From: Pseudomonas sp. stari2
GTDB taxonomy: Bacteria > Pseudomonadota > Gammaproteobacteria > Pseudomonadales > Pseudomonadaceae
Assembly: GCF_040760005.1 (NCBI RefSeq)
Contig: NZ_CP099760.1
Coordinates: 5,770,501 to 5,834,500, forward strand
Length of the DNA stretch: 64,000 nucleotides
Direction of reading: 5' to 3'
The notes under the pieces are model-generated. The model was not told the origin of the DNA. It did no database searches and was given only the letters and a program-made list of their open reading frames with translations. Below are positions 56,867-64,000 of this stretch, in pieces; positions within the stretch are counted from its first letter, which is position 1; every line of letters starts with the position of its first letter. Position numbers and translations under genes: made by a program.

Positions 56867-57133
56867 TTAGACTTCCACAGCGCGTTCGAGAACATCAACC
56901 AGCGCCCAAGACTTGGTCTTGGCCATCGGACGAGTTTCACGAATAGTGACTTTGTCGCCGATGTGGCACTGATTGGTTTCGTCGTGCGCGTGCAGCTTAG
57001 TCGAACGCTTAACGTATTTACCGTAGATCGGGTGCTTAACGCGACGCTCGATCAGAACGGTGATGGTTTTGTCCATCTTGTCGCTGACAACACGGCCAGT
57101 CAGCGTACGGACAGTTTTTTCGGCTTCAGCCAT
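56867..57133 (-). CDS. rpsQ: 30S ribosomal protein S17
   Basis: An 88-residue OB-fold protein: [20 protein letters not shown], then [20 protein letters not shown] and [18 protein letters not shown]. The ATG at 57133 is preferred to a GTG six bases upstream because it gives the conserved N terminus. It lies two bases after rpmC and closes the S10 group. Confidence 0.97.
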   Translation of the reverse strand: MAEAEKTVRTLTGRVVSDKMDKTITVLIERRVKHPIYGKYVKRSTKLHAHDETNQCHIGDKVTIRETRPMAKTKSWALVDVLERAVEV

Positions 57134-57135
57134 GA

Positions 57136-57327
57136 TCACTTACCTGCCTGCTGGTTGAGCACAGTCTTCACGCGAGCGATGTCACGCTTAACTTGCGAGA
57201 GCAGATGAGACTGCCCCAACTGGCCAGTTGCTTTCTGCATGCGCAGATTGAACTGGTCGCGCAGCAAGCCGAGCAGTTGCTCGTTCAGCTGCTGTGCGGA
57301 TTTTTCACGAAGTTCATTCGCTTTCAT
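57136..57327 (-). CDS. rpmC: 50S ribosomal protein L29
   Basis: A 63-residue two-helix protein next to the tunnel exit: [40 protein letters not shown]. Its ATG shares one base with the rplP stop (TGATG), so the two are coupled. A variant start one codon upstream (57330) is possible. Confidence 0.97.
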
Positions 57328-57740
57328 CACATCACCGTCCGCTTAACAAAGGAGGTGGCGAGCGGCAGCTTTGCAGCAGCCAGGGCGAAAGCCTCACGCG
57401 CCAGCTCTTCAGAAACACCCTCGATTTCATACAGGACTTTGCCTGGCTGAATCTGGGCAACCCAGTATTCCACGTTACCCTTACCTTTACCCATACGAAC
57501 CTCAAGAGGTTTCTTGGAGATCGGCTTGTCCGGGAATACACGGATCCAGATCTTGCCACCACGTTTTACGTGACGGGTCAGAGCACGACGCGCTGACTCG
57601 ATCTGACGAGCGGTGAGACGACCACGAGCAACAGACTTCAGCGCGAACTCGCCGAAGCTGACTTTGCTACCGCGCAGTGCCAGACCACGGTTGTGGCCGG
57701 TCATCTGCTTGCGGAACTTCGTACGCTTTGGTTGCAACAT
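57327..57740 (-). CDS. rplP: 50S ribosomal protein L16
   Basis: A 137-residue protein that contacts the A-site t[43 protein letters not shown] and [20 protein letters not shown]. The arginine in the ESARRAL region targeted by 2-oxoglutarate oxygenases in other bacteria is present. It lies 12 bases after rpsC. Confidence 0.98.
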
Positions 57741-57752
57741 TTGGCGTACCCC

Positions 57753-58439
57753 TTACTTAGCAGCTTTTTTACGAGGCGCTGGTGCTTGTGGTTTCAGTTC
57801 TTCTTGGCGACCACCAATTACTTCGCCTTTGAAGATCCAAACCTTTACACCGATCACACCGTAGGTGGTGTGAGCTTCGTAGGTGGCATAGTCGATATCG
57901 GCACGCAGGGTGTGCAGTGGCACACGACCTTCGCGATACCATTCAGTACGTGCGATTTCAGCACCGCCGAGACGACCGCTCACTTGGATTTTGATGCCTT
58001 TGGCACCAATGCGCATGGCGTTCTGTACGGCGCGCTTCATGGCGCGACGGAACATCACACGACGCTCCAGCTGCTGAGCTACGCTCTGGGCAACCAGCAT
58101 ACCGTCGAGTTCCGGCTTGCGGATCTCTTCGATATTGATGTGCACAGGCACACCCATTTGCTTGGTCAGGTCCTGACGCAGTTTCTCAACATCTTCACCT
58201 TTCTTCCCGATAACGATACCTGGACGAGCGGTGTGGATGGTGATGCGTGCAGTTTGGGCCGGACGATGGATATCGATACGGCTTACGGACGCGCTTTTTA
58301 GTTTGTCTTGGAGGTATTCACGCACCTTCAGATCAGCGAACAAGTAGTCCGCATAAGTCCGACCGTCTGCGTACCAGACGGAGGTGTGCTCCTTGACGAT
58401 TCCCAGGCGAATGCCAATGGGATGTACTTTCTGACCCAT
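57753..58439 (-). CDS. rpsC: 30S ribosomal protein S3
   Basis: A 228-residue protein: start [20 protein letters not shown] at 58439, a KH RNA-binding domain with [15 protein letters not shown], and a C-terminal domain [20 protein letters not shown] that lines the mRNA entry. The longer upstream frame is not used because the conserved N terminus begins here. A lysine-rich tail ends RKKAAK. It lies 13 bases after rplV. Confidence 0.98.
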   Translation of the reverse strand: MGQKVHPIGIRLGIVKEHTSVWYADGRTYADYLFADLKVREYLQDKLKSASVSRIDIHRPAQTARITIHTARPGIVIGKKGEDVEKLRQDLTKQMGVPVHINIEEIRKPELDGMLVAQSVAQQLERRVMFRRAMKRAVQNAMRIGAKGIKIQVSGRLGGAEIARTEWYREGRVPLHTLRADIDYATYEAHTTYGVIGVKVWIFKGEVIGGRQEELKPQAPAPRKKAAK

Positions 58440-58452
58440 CTCTTCGACTCCG

Positions 58453-58785
58453 TTACTTGTCAGCAACCTTGACAGTGATATGGCAAGACCGCTTGACGAT
58501 GCGATCAGCACGGCCTTTGGCACGTGGCATGATGCGCTTCAGCGAACGCCCTTCGTTGACGAAAACGGTGCTGACCTTCAGGTCATCAACATCTGCGCCT
58601 TCGTTATGCTCGGCGTTGGCTACGGCCGACTCCAGCACTTTTTTCATGATCTCGGCGGCTTTCTTACTGCTGAAAGCCAACAGGTTGAGCGCTTCGCCCA
58701 CCTTCTTCCCGCGGATCTGGTCGGCGACCAAGCGGGCTTTCTGGGCGGAGATTCGAGCGCCCGACAACTTAGCGGCTACTTCCAT
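58453..58785 (-). CDS. rplV: 50S ribosomal protein L22
   Basis: A 110-residue protein whose beta-hairpin lines the exit tunnel: [20 protein letters not shown], then [20 protein letters not shown], the hairpin where macrolide-resistance changes arise in other species; nothing unusual seen. It lies 11 bases after rpsS. Confidence 0.98.
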
Positions 58786-58796
58786 TTCCTTACCCC

Positions 58797-59072
58797 TTAA
58801 CGCTTGGCTTTCTTGTCTGCCACGTGCCCGCGATAGTTGCGGGTACCGGCGAACTCGCCCAGTTTGTGGCCGACCATGTCTTCGTTAACGAGAACTGGGA
58901 CGTGCTGACGACCGTTGTGTACTGCGATGGTCAGACCGACCATTTGTGGCAGGATCATCGAACGGCGCGACCAAGTCTTAATTGGTTTGCGATCGTTCTT
59001 TTCCGCCGCCACTTCGATCTTCTTCAGTAGGTGAAGATCAATAAAAGGACCTTTTTTCAGAGAACGTGGCAC
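58797..59072 (-). CDS. rpsS: 30S ribosomal protein S19
   Basis: A 91-residue head protein: [20 protein letters not shown], then [20 protein letters not shown] and [20 protein letters not shown]. It works with S13 (50678-51034) at the subunit interface. It lies 16 bases after rplB. Confidence 0.98.
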
Positions 59073-59088
59073 TGTCGTATCCCTCTAT

Positions 59089-59913
59089 TTACTTGCGACG
59101 ACGGACGATCATTTTGTCGGTACGCTTATTACCACGAGTCTTCGCGCCCTTAGTCGGGAAGCCCCATGGCGATACCGGATGACGACCACCAGAGGTACGA
59201 CCTTCACCACCACCATGTGGGTGGTCAACCGGGTTCATGGCAACACCACGAACGGTTGGGCGAACGCCACGCCAGCGCTTGGCACCAGCTTTACCCAGCG
59301 AACGCAGGCTGTGCTCGGAGTTCGAGACTTCGCCCAGGGTCGCACGGCACTCAGCCAGTACTTTACGCATTTCACCGGAACGCAGACGCAGGGTAACGTA
59401 CACACCTTCACGAGCGATCAGCTGAGCCGAAGCACCAGCGGAACGAGCGATCTGTGCGCCTTTACCTGGCTTCAGTTCGATGCCGTGTACGGTAGAACCG
59501 ACTGGAATGTTGCGCAGTTGCAGAGCGTTGCCCGGCTTGATTGGAGCCAGAGCGCCTGCGATCAGCTGGTCGCCAGCACTCACGCCTTTAGGGGCGATGA
59601 TGTAGCGGCGCTCGCCGTCTGCGTAGCACAGCAGTGCGATGTGAGCAGTACGGTTTGGATCGTATTCGATACGCTCGACAGTGGCGACGATGCCATCTTT
59701 GTCGTTGCGACGAAAATCGACCATACGGTAATGCTGCTTATGACCACCACCGACGTGACGAGTGGTAATGCGGCCATTGTTGTTACGACCACCAGACTTC
59801 GATTTTTTCTCGAGCAGCGGTGCGTGAGGAGCGCCTTTATGCAGCTCCTGGTTGACCACCTTGACCACAAAACGGCGGCCAGGGGAAGTCGGTTTGCATT
59901 TAACGATTGCCAT
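59089..59913 (-). CDS. rplB: 50S ribosomal protein L2
   Basis: A 274-residue protein near the peptidyl-transferase centre: [20 protein letters not shown] at the start and [20 protein letters not shown] with the conserved His needed for activity near residue 230. It lies 14 bases after rplW. Confidence 0.98.
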   Translation of the reverse strand: MAIVKCKPTSPGRRFVVKVVNQELHKGAPHAPLLEKKSKSGGRNNNGRITTRHVGGGHKQHYRMVDFRRNDKDGIVATVERIEYDPNRTAHIALLCYADGERRYIIAPKGVSAGDQLIAGALAPIKPGNALQLRNIPVGSTVHGIELKPGKGAQIARSAGASAQLIAREGVYVTLRLRSGEMRKVLAECRATLGEVSNSEHSLRSLGKAGAKRWRGVRPTVRGVAMNPVDHPHGGGEGRTSGGRHPVSPWGFPTKGAKTRGNKRTDKMIVRRRK

Positions 59914-59927
59914 GATGCACCCCTTCC

Positions 59928-60227
59928 TTACTCAGCACTGCTGCTGAAATCGAGATCTTGGCCTGGCTGAAGGGAGATAACTGCCTTCTTCCAGTCATTA
60001 CGCTTGCCCAGACCGCGAGCGGTGCGCTTGCTCTTACCCAGAACGTTCAGGGTAGTAACACGCTCAACTTTCACGCTGAACAGGCTTTCGACGGCCTTCT
60101 TGATTTCCAGCTTGGTTGCATCGGTAGCAACCTTGAAAACGAACTGGCCTTTCTTGTCTGCCAGAACCGTAGCCTTCTCGGAAACGTGCGGGCCAAGCAG
60201 AACTTTAAATACGCGTTCCTGGTTCAT
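59928..60227 (-). CDS. rplW: 50S ribosomal protein L23
   Basis: A 99-residue protein at the tunnel exit where trigger factor and SRP dock: [40 protein letters not shown]. It overlaps rplD by four bases (ATGA). Confidence 0.98.
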
Positions 60228-60826
60228 CCCAGCAGCTCCTCGAATTTCTTCACGGCCGACACGGTGATCAACACCTTGTCGTATGCGATCAGACTAACTG
60301 GATCGGAACCTTGCACGTCACGTACATCTACGTGCGGCAGGTTACGAGCAGCCAGGTACAGGTTCTGATCAACAGCGTCGGACACGATCAGAACGTCGGT
60401 CAGGCTCATGTTGTTCAGTTTGCCCAGCAGGTCTTTGGTTTTCGGAGTTTCAACTGCGAAATCCTGAACCACAACCAGACGATCAGTACGCACCAGCTCA
60501 GCAAGGATGGAACGCATTGCTGCGCGGTACATCTTCTTGTTCAGCTTCTGGGAGTGATCCTGTGGACGAGCTGCGAAAGTGGTGCCGCCGCCGCGCCAGA
60601 TTGGGCTACGGATAGTACCGGCACGAGCACGGCCAGTACCTTTCTGACGCCATGGGCGCTTACCGCCACCACGAACGTCGGAACGGGTCTTTTGCTGCTT
60701 GCTACCTTGACGGCCGCCAGCCATGTAGGCCACGACTGCTTGGTGAACCAGCGTCTCGTTGAACTCGCCGCCAAATGTCAGTTCGGAAACTTCGATCGCT
60801 TGAGCGTCATTTACATTTAATTGCAT
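60224..60826 (-). CDS. rplD: 50S ribosomal protein L4
   Basis: A 200-residue protein whose long loop reaches the exit tunnel: [20 protein letters not shown], then [20 protein letters not shown]. In E. coli L4 also represses the S10 operon through a long leader; the short leader predicted here makes that mechanism unlikely in this organism. It lies 12 bases after rplC. Confidence 0.98.
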
Positions 60827-60838
60827 GTCAGCTTCCCC

Positions 60839-61474
60839 TTAACCGCGAGCCTTGGCTGCTGGACGTACAACCAGGTTGCCGCCAGTAGCGCCAGGAACAG
60901 CACCCTTGACCAACAACAGATTGCGTTCAGCGTCCACGCGCACTACTTCCAGGGACTGCACGGTCACGCGCTCAGCGCCCATATGACCGGACATTTTTTT
61001 GCCCTTGAATACACGACCAGGAGTCTGGCACTGGCCGATAGAGCCTGGGACGCGGTGGGATACGGAGTTACCGTGGGTGTTATCTTGCCCGCGGAAGTTC
61101 CAACGCTTGATCGTACCCTGGAAGCCTTTACCTTTGGACTGACCGGTTACATCAACCAGTTGACCAGCAGCGAAGATTTCAGCGTTGATCAGATCGCCGG
61201 CCTGGTACTCGCCTTCTTCAAGACGGAATTCCATTACGGTACGACCAGCGGCAACGTTCGCCTTGGCGAAGTGGCCAGCCTGAGCAGCTGTAACACGGGA
61301 AGCACGACGCTCGCCGACAGTGACTTGCACTGCACGATAGCCATCGGTTTCTTCAGTTTTGAACTGGGTGACGCGATTCGGCTCGATCTCAATGACCGTG
61401 ACCGGAATGGAGACACCTTCTTCGGTGAAAATACGGGTCATACCCGCTTTACGACCGACTACACCAATAGTCAT
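60839..61474 (-). CDS. rplC: 50S ribosomal protein L3
   Basis: A 211-residue protein: start [20 protein letters not shown] at 61474; KWNFRG-type central loop seen as [20 protein letters not shown], with the Gln targeted by PrmB methylation in other bacteria. It lies 80 bases after rpsJ. Confidence 0.98.
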   Translation of the reverse strand: MTIGVVGRKAGMTRIFTEEGVSIPVTVIEIEPNRVTQFKTEETDGYRAVQVTVGERRASRVTAAQAGHFAKANVAAGRTVMEFRLEEGEYQAGDLINAEIFAAGQLVDVTGQSKGKGFQGTIKRWNFRGQDNTHGNSVSHRVPGSIGQCQTPGRVFKGKKMSGHMGAERVTVQSLEVVRVDAERNLLLVKGAVPGATGGNLVVRPAAKARG

Positions 61475-61554
61475 GTTGTAAACCTCATGAGTGTACGGGG
61501 CTTTCACCCGCTATGGCCGCCCATTTCAGAGCGTTACACGACCAAGACCGAGTC

Positions 61555-61866
61555 TTAGCCGAGGCTGATCTGCACTTCCACACCGGCCGCAAGATCAAGC
61601 TTCATAAGAGCATCAACGGTTTTATCCGTTGGCTGGACGATGTCCAGAACGCGCTTATGAGTGCGGATTTCGTACTGGTCACGCGCATCTTTGTTGACGT
61701 GCGGGGAAACCAGAACGGTGAACCGCTCTTTACGGGTAGGCAGTGGAATTGGACCACGCACTTGAGCACCAGTACGTTTCGCGGTTTCCACGATTTCCTG
61801 GGTTGATTGGTCGATCAGGCGATGGTCAAAAGCCTTCAACCTGATACGGATTTGCTGATTTTGCAT
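61555..61866 (-). CDS. rpsJ: 30S ribosomal protein S10 (NusE)
   Basis: A 103-residue protein: [20 protein letters not shown], then [20 protein letters not shown]. It is both a head protein of the 30S subunit and, with NusB (5055-5555), part of the rRNA antitermination complex. It is first in the S10 operon, with a good promoter 62-91 bases upstream. Confidence 0.98.
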
Positions 61867-61928
61867 TGGATTTCAGACTCCGGCTGCTATTCCCACCGGG
61901 CGCAATACGCCCGTTAAAAGGAGGCGCA

Positions 61929-61957
61929 ATTCTATAGACGCCCCAGATAGGTGTCAA
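61929..61957 (-). promoter_or_regulatory. Sigma70-type promoter of the S10 operon
   Basis: On the minus strand, a perfect -35 TTGACA (61957-61952) and a -10 TAGAAT (61934-61929, 5 of 6) are separated by exactly 17 bases. Transcription would begin near 61922, giving a leader of only about 55 bases before rpsJ. Confidence 0.8.
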
Positions 61958-61964
61958 CCCAATA

Positions 61965-61993
61965 AAAAAGCCCCCGCTAAGCGGGGGCTTTTT
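61965..61993 (-). terminator. Rho-independent terminator after tuf
   Basis: A perfect 13-bp stem (AAAAAGCCCCCGC at 61965-61977, GCGGGGGCTTTTT at 61981-61993) with loop TAA and a minus-strand T-run. It lies 31 bases after the tuf stop and just before the S10 promoter, separating the two transcription units. Confidence 0.9.
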
Positions 61994-62023
61994 CAACTCA
62001 TCAAAGTTATCTCAAAAAAGAGA

Positions 62024-63217
62024 TTACTCGATGATTTTGGCTACGACGCCAGCGCCGACGGTACGACCGCCTTCACGGATAGCGAAACGCAGACCATCTT
62101 CCATCGCGATGGTTTTGATCAGGGTAACAGTCATCTGAATGTTGTCACCTGGCATTACCATTTCAACGCCTTCTGGCAGCTCGCAGTTACCAGTCACGTC
62201 AGTAGTACGGAAGTAGAACTGTGGACGGTAGCCTTTGAAGAACGGAGTGTGACGACCGCCTTCTTCCTTGCTCAGAACGTAAACTTCTGCGGTGAACTTG
62301 GTGTGAGGCTTAACCGAACCCGGCTTAACCAGAACCTGACCACGCTCAACGTCGTCACGCTTGGTACCACGCAGCAGAACGCCGCAGTTCTCGCCAGCAC
62401 GACCTTCGTCCAGCAGCTTGCGGAACATCTCAACACCAGTGCAGGTGGTGGTGGTAGTGTCACGCAGACCAACGATTTCCAGCGGATCCTGTACGCGAAC
62501 GATACCACGCTCGATACGACCAGTTACCACGGTACCGCGGCCCGAGATCGAGAACACGTCTTCGATTGGCATCAGGAACGGCTTGTCGATAGCACGCTCT
62601 GGCTCTGGGATGTAGCTGTCCAGAGTTTCCACCAGCTTCTTGACAGCAGTGGTGCCCATTTCGTTGTCGTCTTTACCTTCCAGCGCCATACGAGCCGAAC
62701 CGATAATGATCGGAGTGTCGTCGCCTGGGAAGTCGTAGGTGGACAGCAGGTCGCGAACTTCCATTTCAACCAGTTCCAGCAGCTCTGCGTCGTCTACCAG
62801 GTCAGCCTTGTTCAGGAAAACCACGATGTACGGAACGCCTACCTGACGGGACAGCAGGATGTGCTCACGAGTTTGTGGCATCGGACCATCGGCAGCCGAG
62901 CAAACCAGGATCGCGCCGTCCATCTGGGCAGCACCGGTGATCATGTTCTTCACGTAGTCAGCGTGACCTGGGCAGTCAACGTGAGCGTAGTGACGAATGT
63001 TCGAGTTGTACTCAACGTGCGCGGTGTTGATGGTGATACCGCGAGCTTTTTCTTCTGGAGCGCTGTCGATCTTGTCGAATTCAACTACGGCCGAACCGAA
63101 AACTTCGGAGCAGACGCGAGTCAGAGCAGCGGTCAGAGTGGTTTTACCATGGTCAACGTGACCGATGGTGCCAACGTTTACGTGCGGTAGGGAACGATCA
63201 AATTTTTCTTTAGCCAC
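62024..63217 (-). CDS. tuf: Elongation factor Tu
   Basis: A 397-residue GTPase that brings aminoacyl-tRNA to the ribosome. G1 is GHVDHGKT (residues 19-26), G3 is DCPGH (81-85), G4 is NKAD (136-139). All conserved residues are intact, including the kirromycin-pocket region. It lies 31 bases after fusA and ends with a strong terminator. Pseudomonads commonly carry a second tuf copy elsewhere. Confidence 0.98.
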   Translation of the reverse strand: MAKEKFDRSLPHVNVGTIGHVDHGKTTLTAALTRVCSEVFGSAVVEFDKIDSAPEEKARGITINTAHVEYNSNIRHYAHVDCPGHADYVKNMITGAAQMDGAILVCSAADGPMPQTREHILLSRQVGVPYIVVFLNKADLVDDAELLELVEMEVRDLLSTYDFPGDDTPIIIGSARMALEGKDDNEMGTTAVKKLVETLDSYIPEPERAIDKPFLMPIEDVFSISGRGTVVTGRIERGIVRVQDPLEIVGLRDTTTTTCTGVEMFRKLLDEGRAGENCGVLLRGTKRDDVERGQVLVKPGSVKPHTKFTAEVYVLSKEEGGRHTPFFKGYRPQFYFRTTDVTGNCELPEGVEMVMPGDNIQMTVTLIKTIAMEDGLRFAIREGGRTVGAGVVAKIIE

Positions 63218-63248
63218 GACAATTAACTCCTAGCCTAAAGGGGCTGAA

Positions 63249-64000
63249 TCAGCCTTGTTTTTTGGTAACGGATTCGACGATGTGCGACGGAGCCGTATCG
63301 TATTTTTTGAATTCCATAGAGTAGCTTGCGCGACCCTGAGACATGGAACGAACGTCGGTCGCATAACCGAACATCTCACCCAGTGGAACCTCGGCACGGA
63401 TAACCTTGCCGGACACTGTGTCTTCCATACCCTGGATCATGCCGCGACGACGGTTAAGGTCGCCCATCACGTCACCCATATAGTCTTCAGGCGTAACAAC
63501 CTCTACCGCCATGATCGGCTCGAGCAACTCACCACCACCCTTCTGGGCCAGTTGCTTGGTCGCCATGGAAGCAGCCACTTTAAACGCCATCTCGTTGGAG
63601 TCGACGTCGTGGTAAGAACCATCGAACACGGTAGCCTTCAGGCCGATCAGCGGATAGCCGGCAACAACGCCGTTCTTCATCTGCTCTTCGATACCCTTCT
63701 GGATAGCCGGGATGTATTCCTTAGGAACCACACCACCTACTACTTCGTTCAGGAATTGCAGACCTTCCTGACCTTCGTCAGCAGGAGCAAAGCGAATCCA
63801 GCAGTGACCGAACTGGCCACGACCGCCGGACTGACGAACGAACTTGCCTTCGATTTCGCAGCTCTTCGTGATGCGCTCACGGTACGAAACTTGAGGCTTG
63901 CCGATGTTGGCTTCGACGTTGAACTCACGGCGCATCCGGTCAACCAGGATGTCCAAGTGCAGCTCGCCCATGCCGGAGATGATCGTTTGACCAGTCTCTT
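63249..64000 (-). CDS. fusA: Elongation factor G (3' part)
   Basis: The C-terminal ~250 residues of EF-G; the frame is open to the window edge, so the N-terminal GTPase domain lies outside. Visible are domain III/IV sequence [20 protein letters not shown], domain [22 protein letters not shown], and the domain V close [20 protein letters not shown] and [14 protein letters not shown] drives translocation and ribosome recycling. The tuf gene follows 31 bases later. Confidence 0.97.
   Translation of the reverse strand, partial: ETGQTIISGMGELHLDILVDRMRREFNVEANIGKPQVSYRERITKSCEIEGKFVRQSGGRGQFGHCWIRFAPADEGQEGLQFLNEVVGGVVPKEYIPAIQKGIEEQMKNGVVAGYPLIGLKATVFDGSYHDVDSNEMAFKVAASMATKQLAQKGGGELLEPIMAVEVVTPEDYMGDVMGDLNRRRGMIQGMEDTVSGKVIRAEVPLGEMFGYATDVRSMSQGRASYSMEFKKYDTAPSHIVESVTKKQG

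Overview
This window is chromosomal DNA from a fluorescent Pseudomonas (P. fluorescens group). The evidence is the GC-rich coding style, the set of protein families, and a gene order that, from memory, matches two P. aeruginosa neighbourhoods: roughly PA4045-PA4069 on the left and PA4232-PA4266 on the right. No database was searched. No stretch longer than 300 bases lacks a gene, and I saw no tRNA, rRNA, CRISPR array, transposase or integrase.

Bases 1-12050 are conserved housekeeping. They hold the end of the vitamin B12 receptor BtuB with BtuF beside it, then a long leftward riboflavin/thiamine group: ribA, a periplasmic solute-binding protein, pgpA, thiL, nusB, ribH, a ribBA-type ribB with a degenerate second domain, ribE, ribD and nrdR. 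A rightward lipoprotein, a methyltransferase and a thioredoxin-TPR chaperone follow.

Bases 12177-14265 interrupt this conserved order with three tightly linked rightward genes that look like a type VI secretion cargo cassette: a PAAR spike-tip protein, a Cys/His peptidoglycan amidase-like effector, and a membrane-anchored candidate immunity protein. The last two are noticeably richer in A+T than their neighbours. The conserved order then resumes with a zinc-starvation-type operon (His-rich periplasmic protein, ABC ATPase, FtsX-like permease, DUF3299 protein) behind a Zur-like box, then ompW behind an ANR-like box, and two nucleotide-sugar or short-chain dehydrogenase-type genes.

Bases 20580-40762 are more accessory: a giant Lhr helicase, an MscS-family channel, an MFS exporter, a four-gene chain (DUF72, EEP phosphatase/nuclease, cardiolipin synthase ClsB, YbhN-like membrane protein) that extends the E. 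coli ybhPON theme, a hydrolase with a DUF3182 ATP-grasp-like protein, a GlxA-type regulator divergent from an isochorismatase-like hydrolase, and a six-gene yjfIJKLMC envelope operon containing a PspA homologue. The yjf operon is preceded by two perfect 12-bp palindromes arranged as mirror-image 16-mers, which is the most striking unassigned regulatory structure in the window.

Bases 40838-64000 return to conserved order: ssb, a YajR-type MFS transporter, uvrA, ftnA (bacterioferritin-like without the haem-ligand Met), katA, and then, all leftward, the complete alpha, spc and S10 ribosomal protein operons, tuf and the 3' part of fusA. A good sigma70-type promoter sits just ahead of rpsJ, and two intercistronic regions of the ribosomal cluster (rpsN-rpsH and rpmJ-rpsM) contain strong hairpins that may be regulatory.
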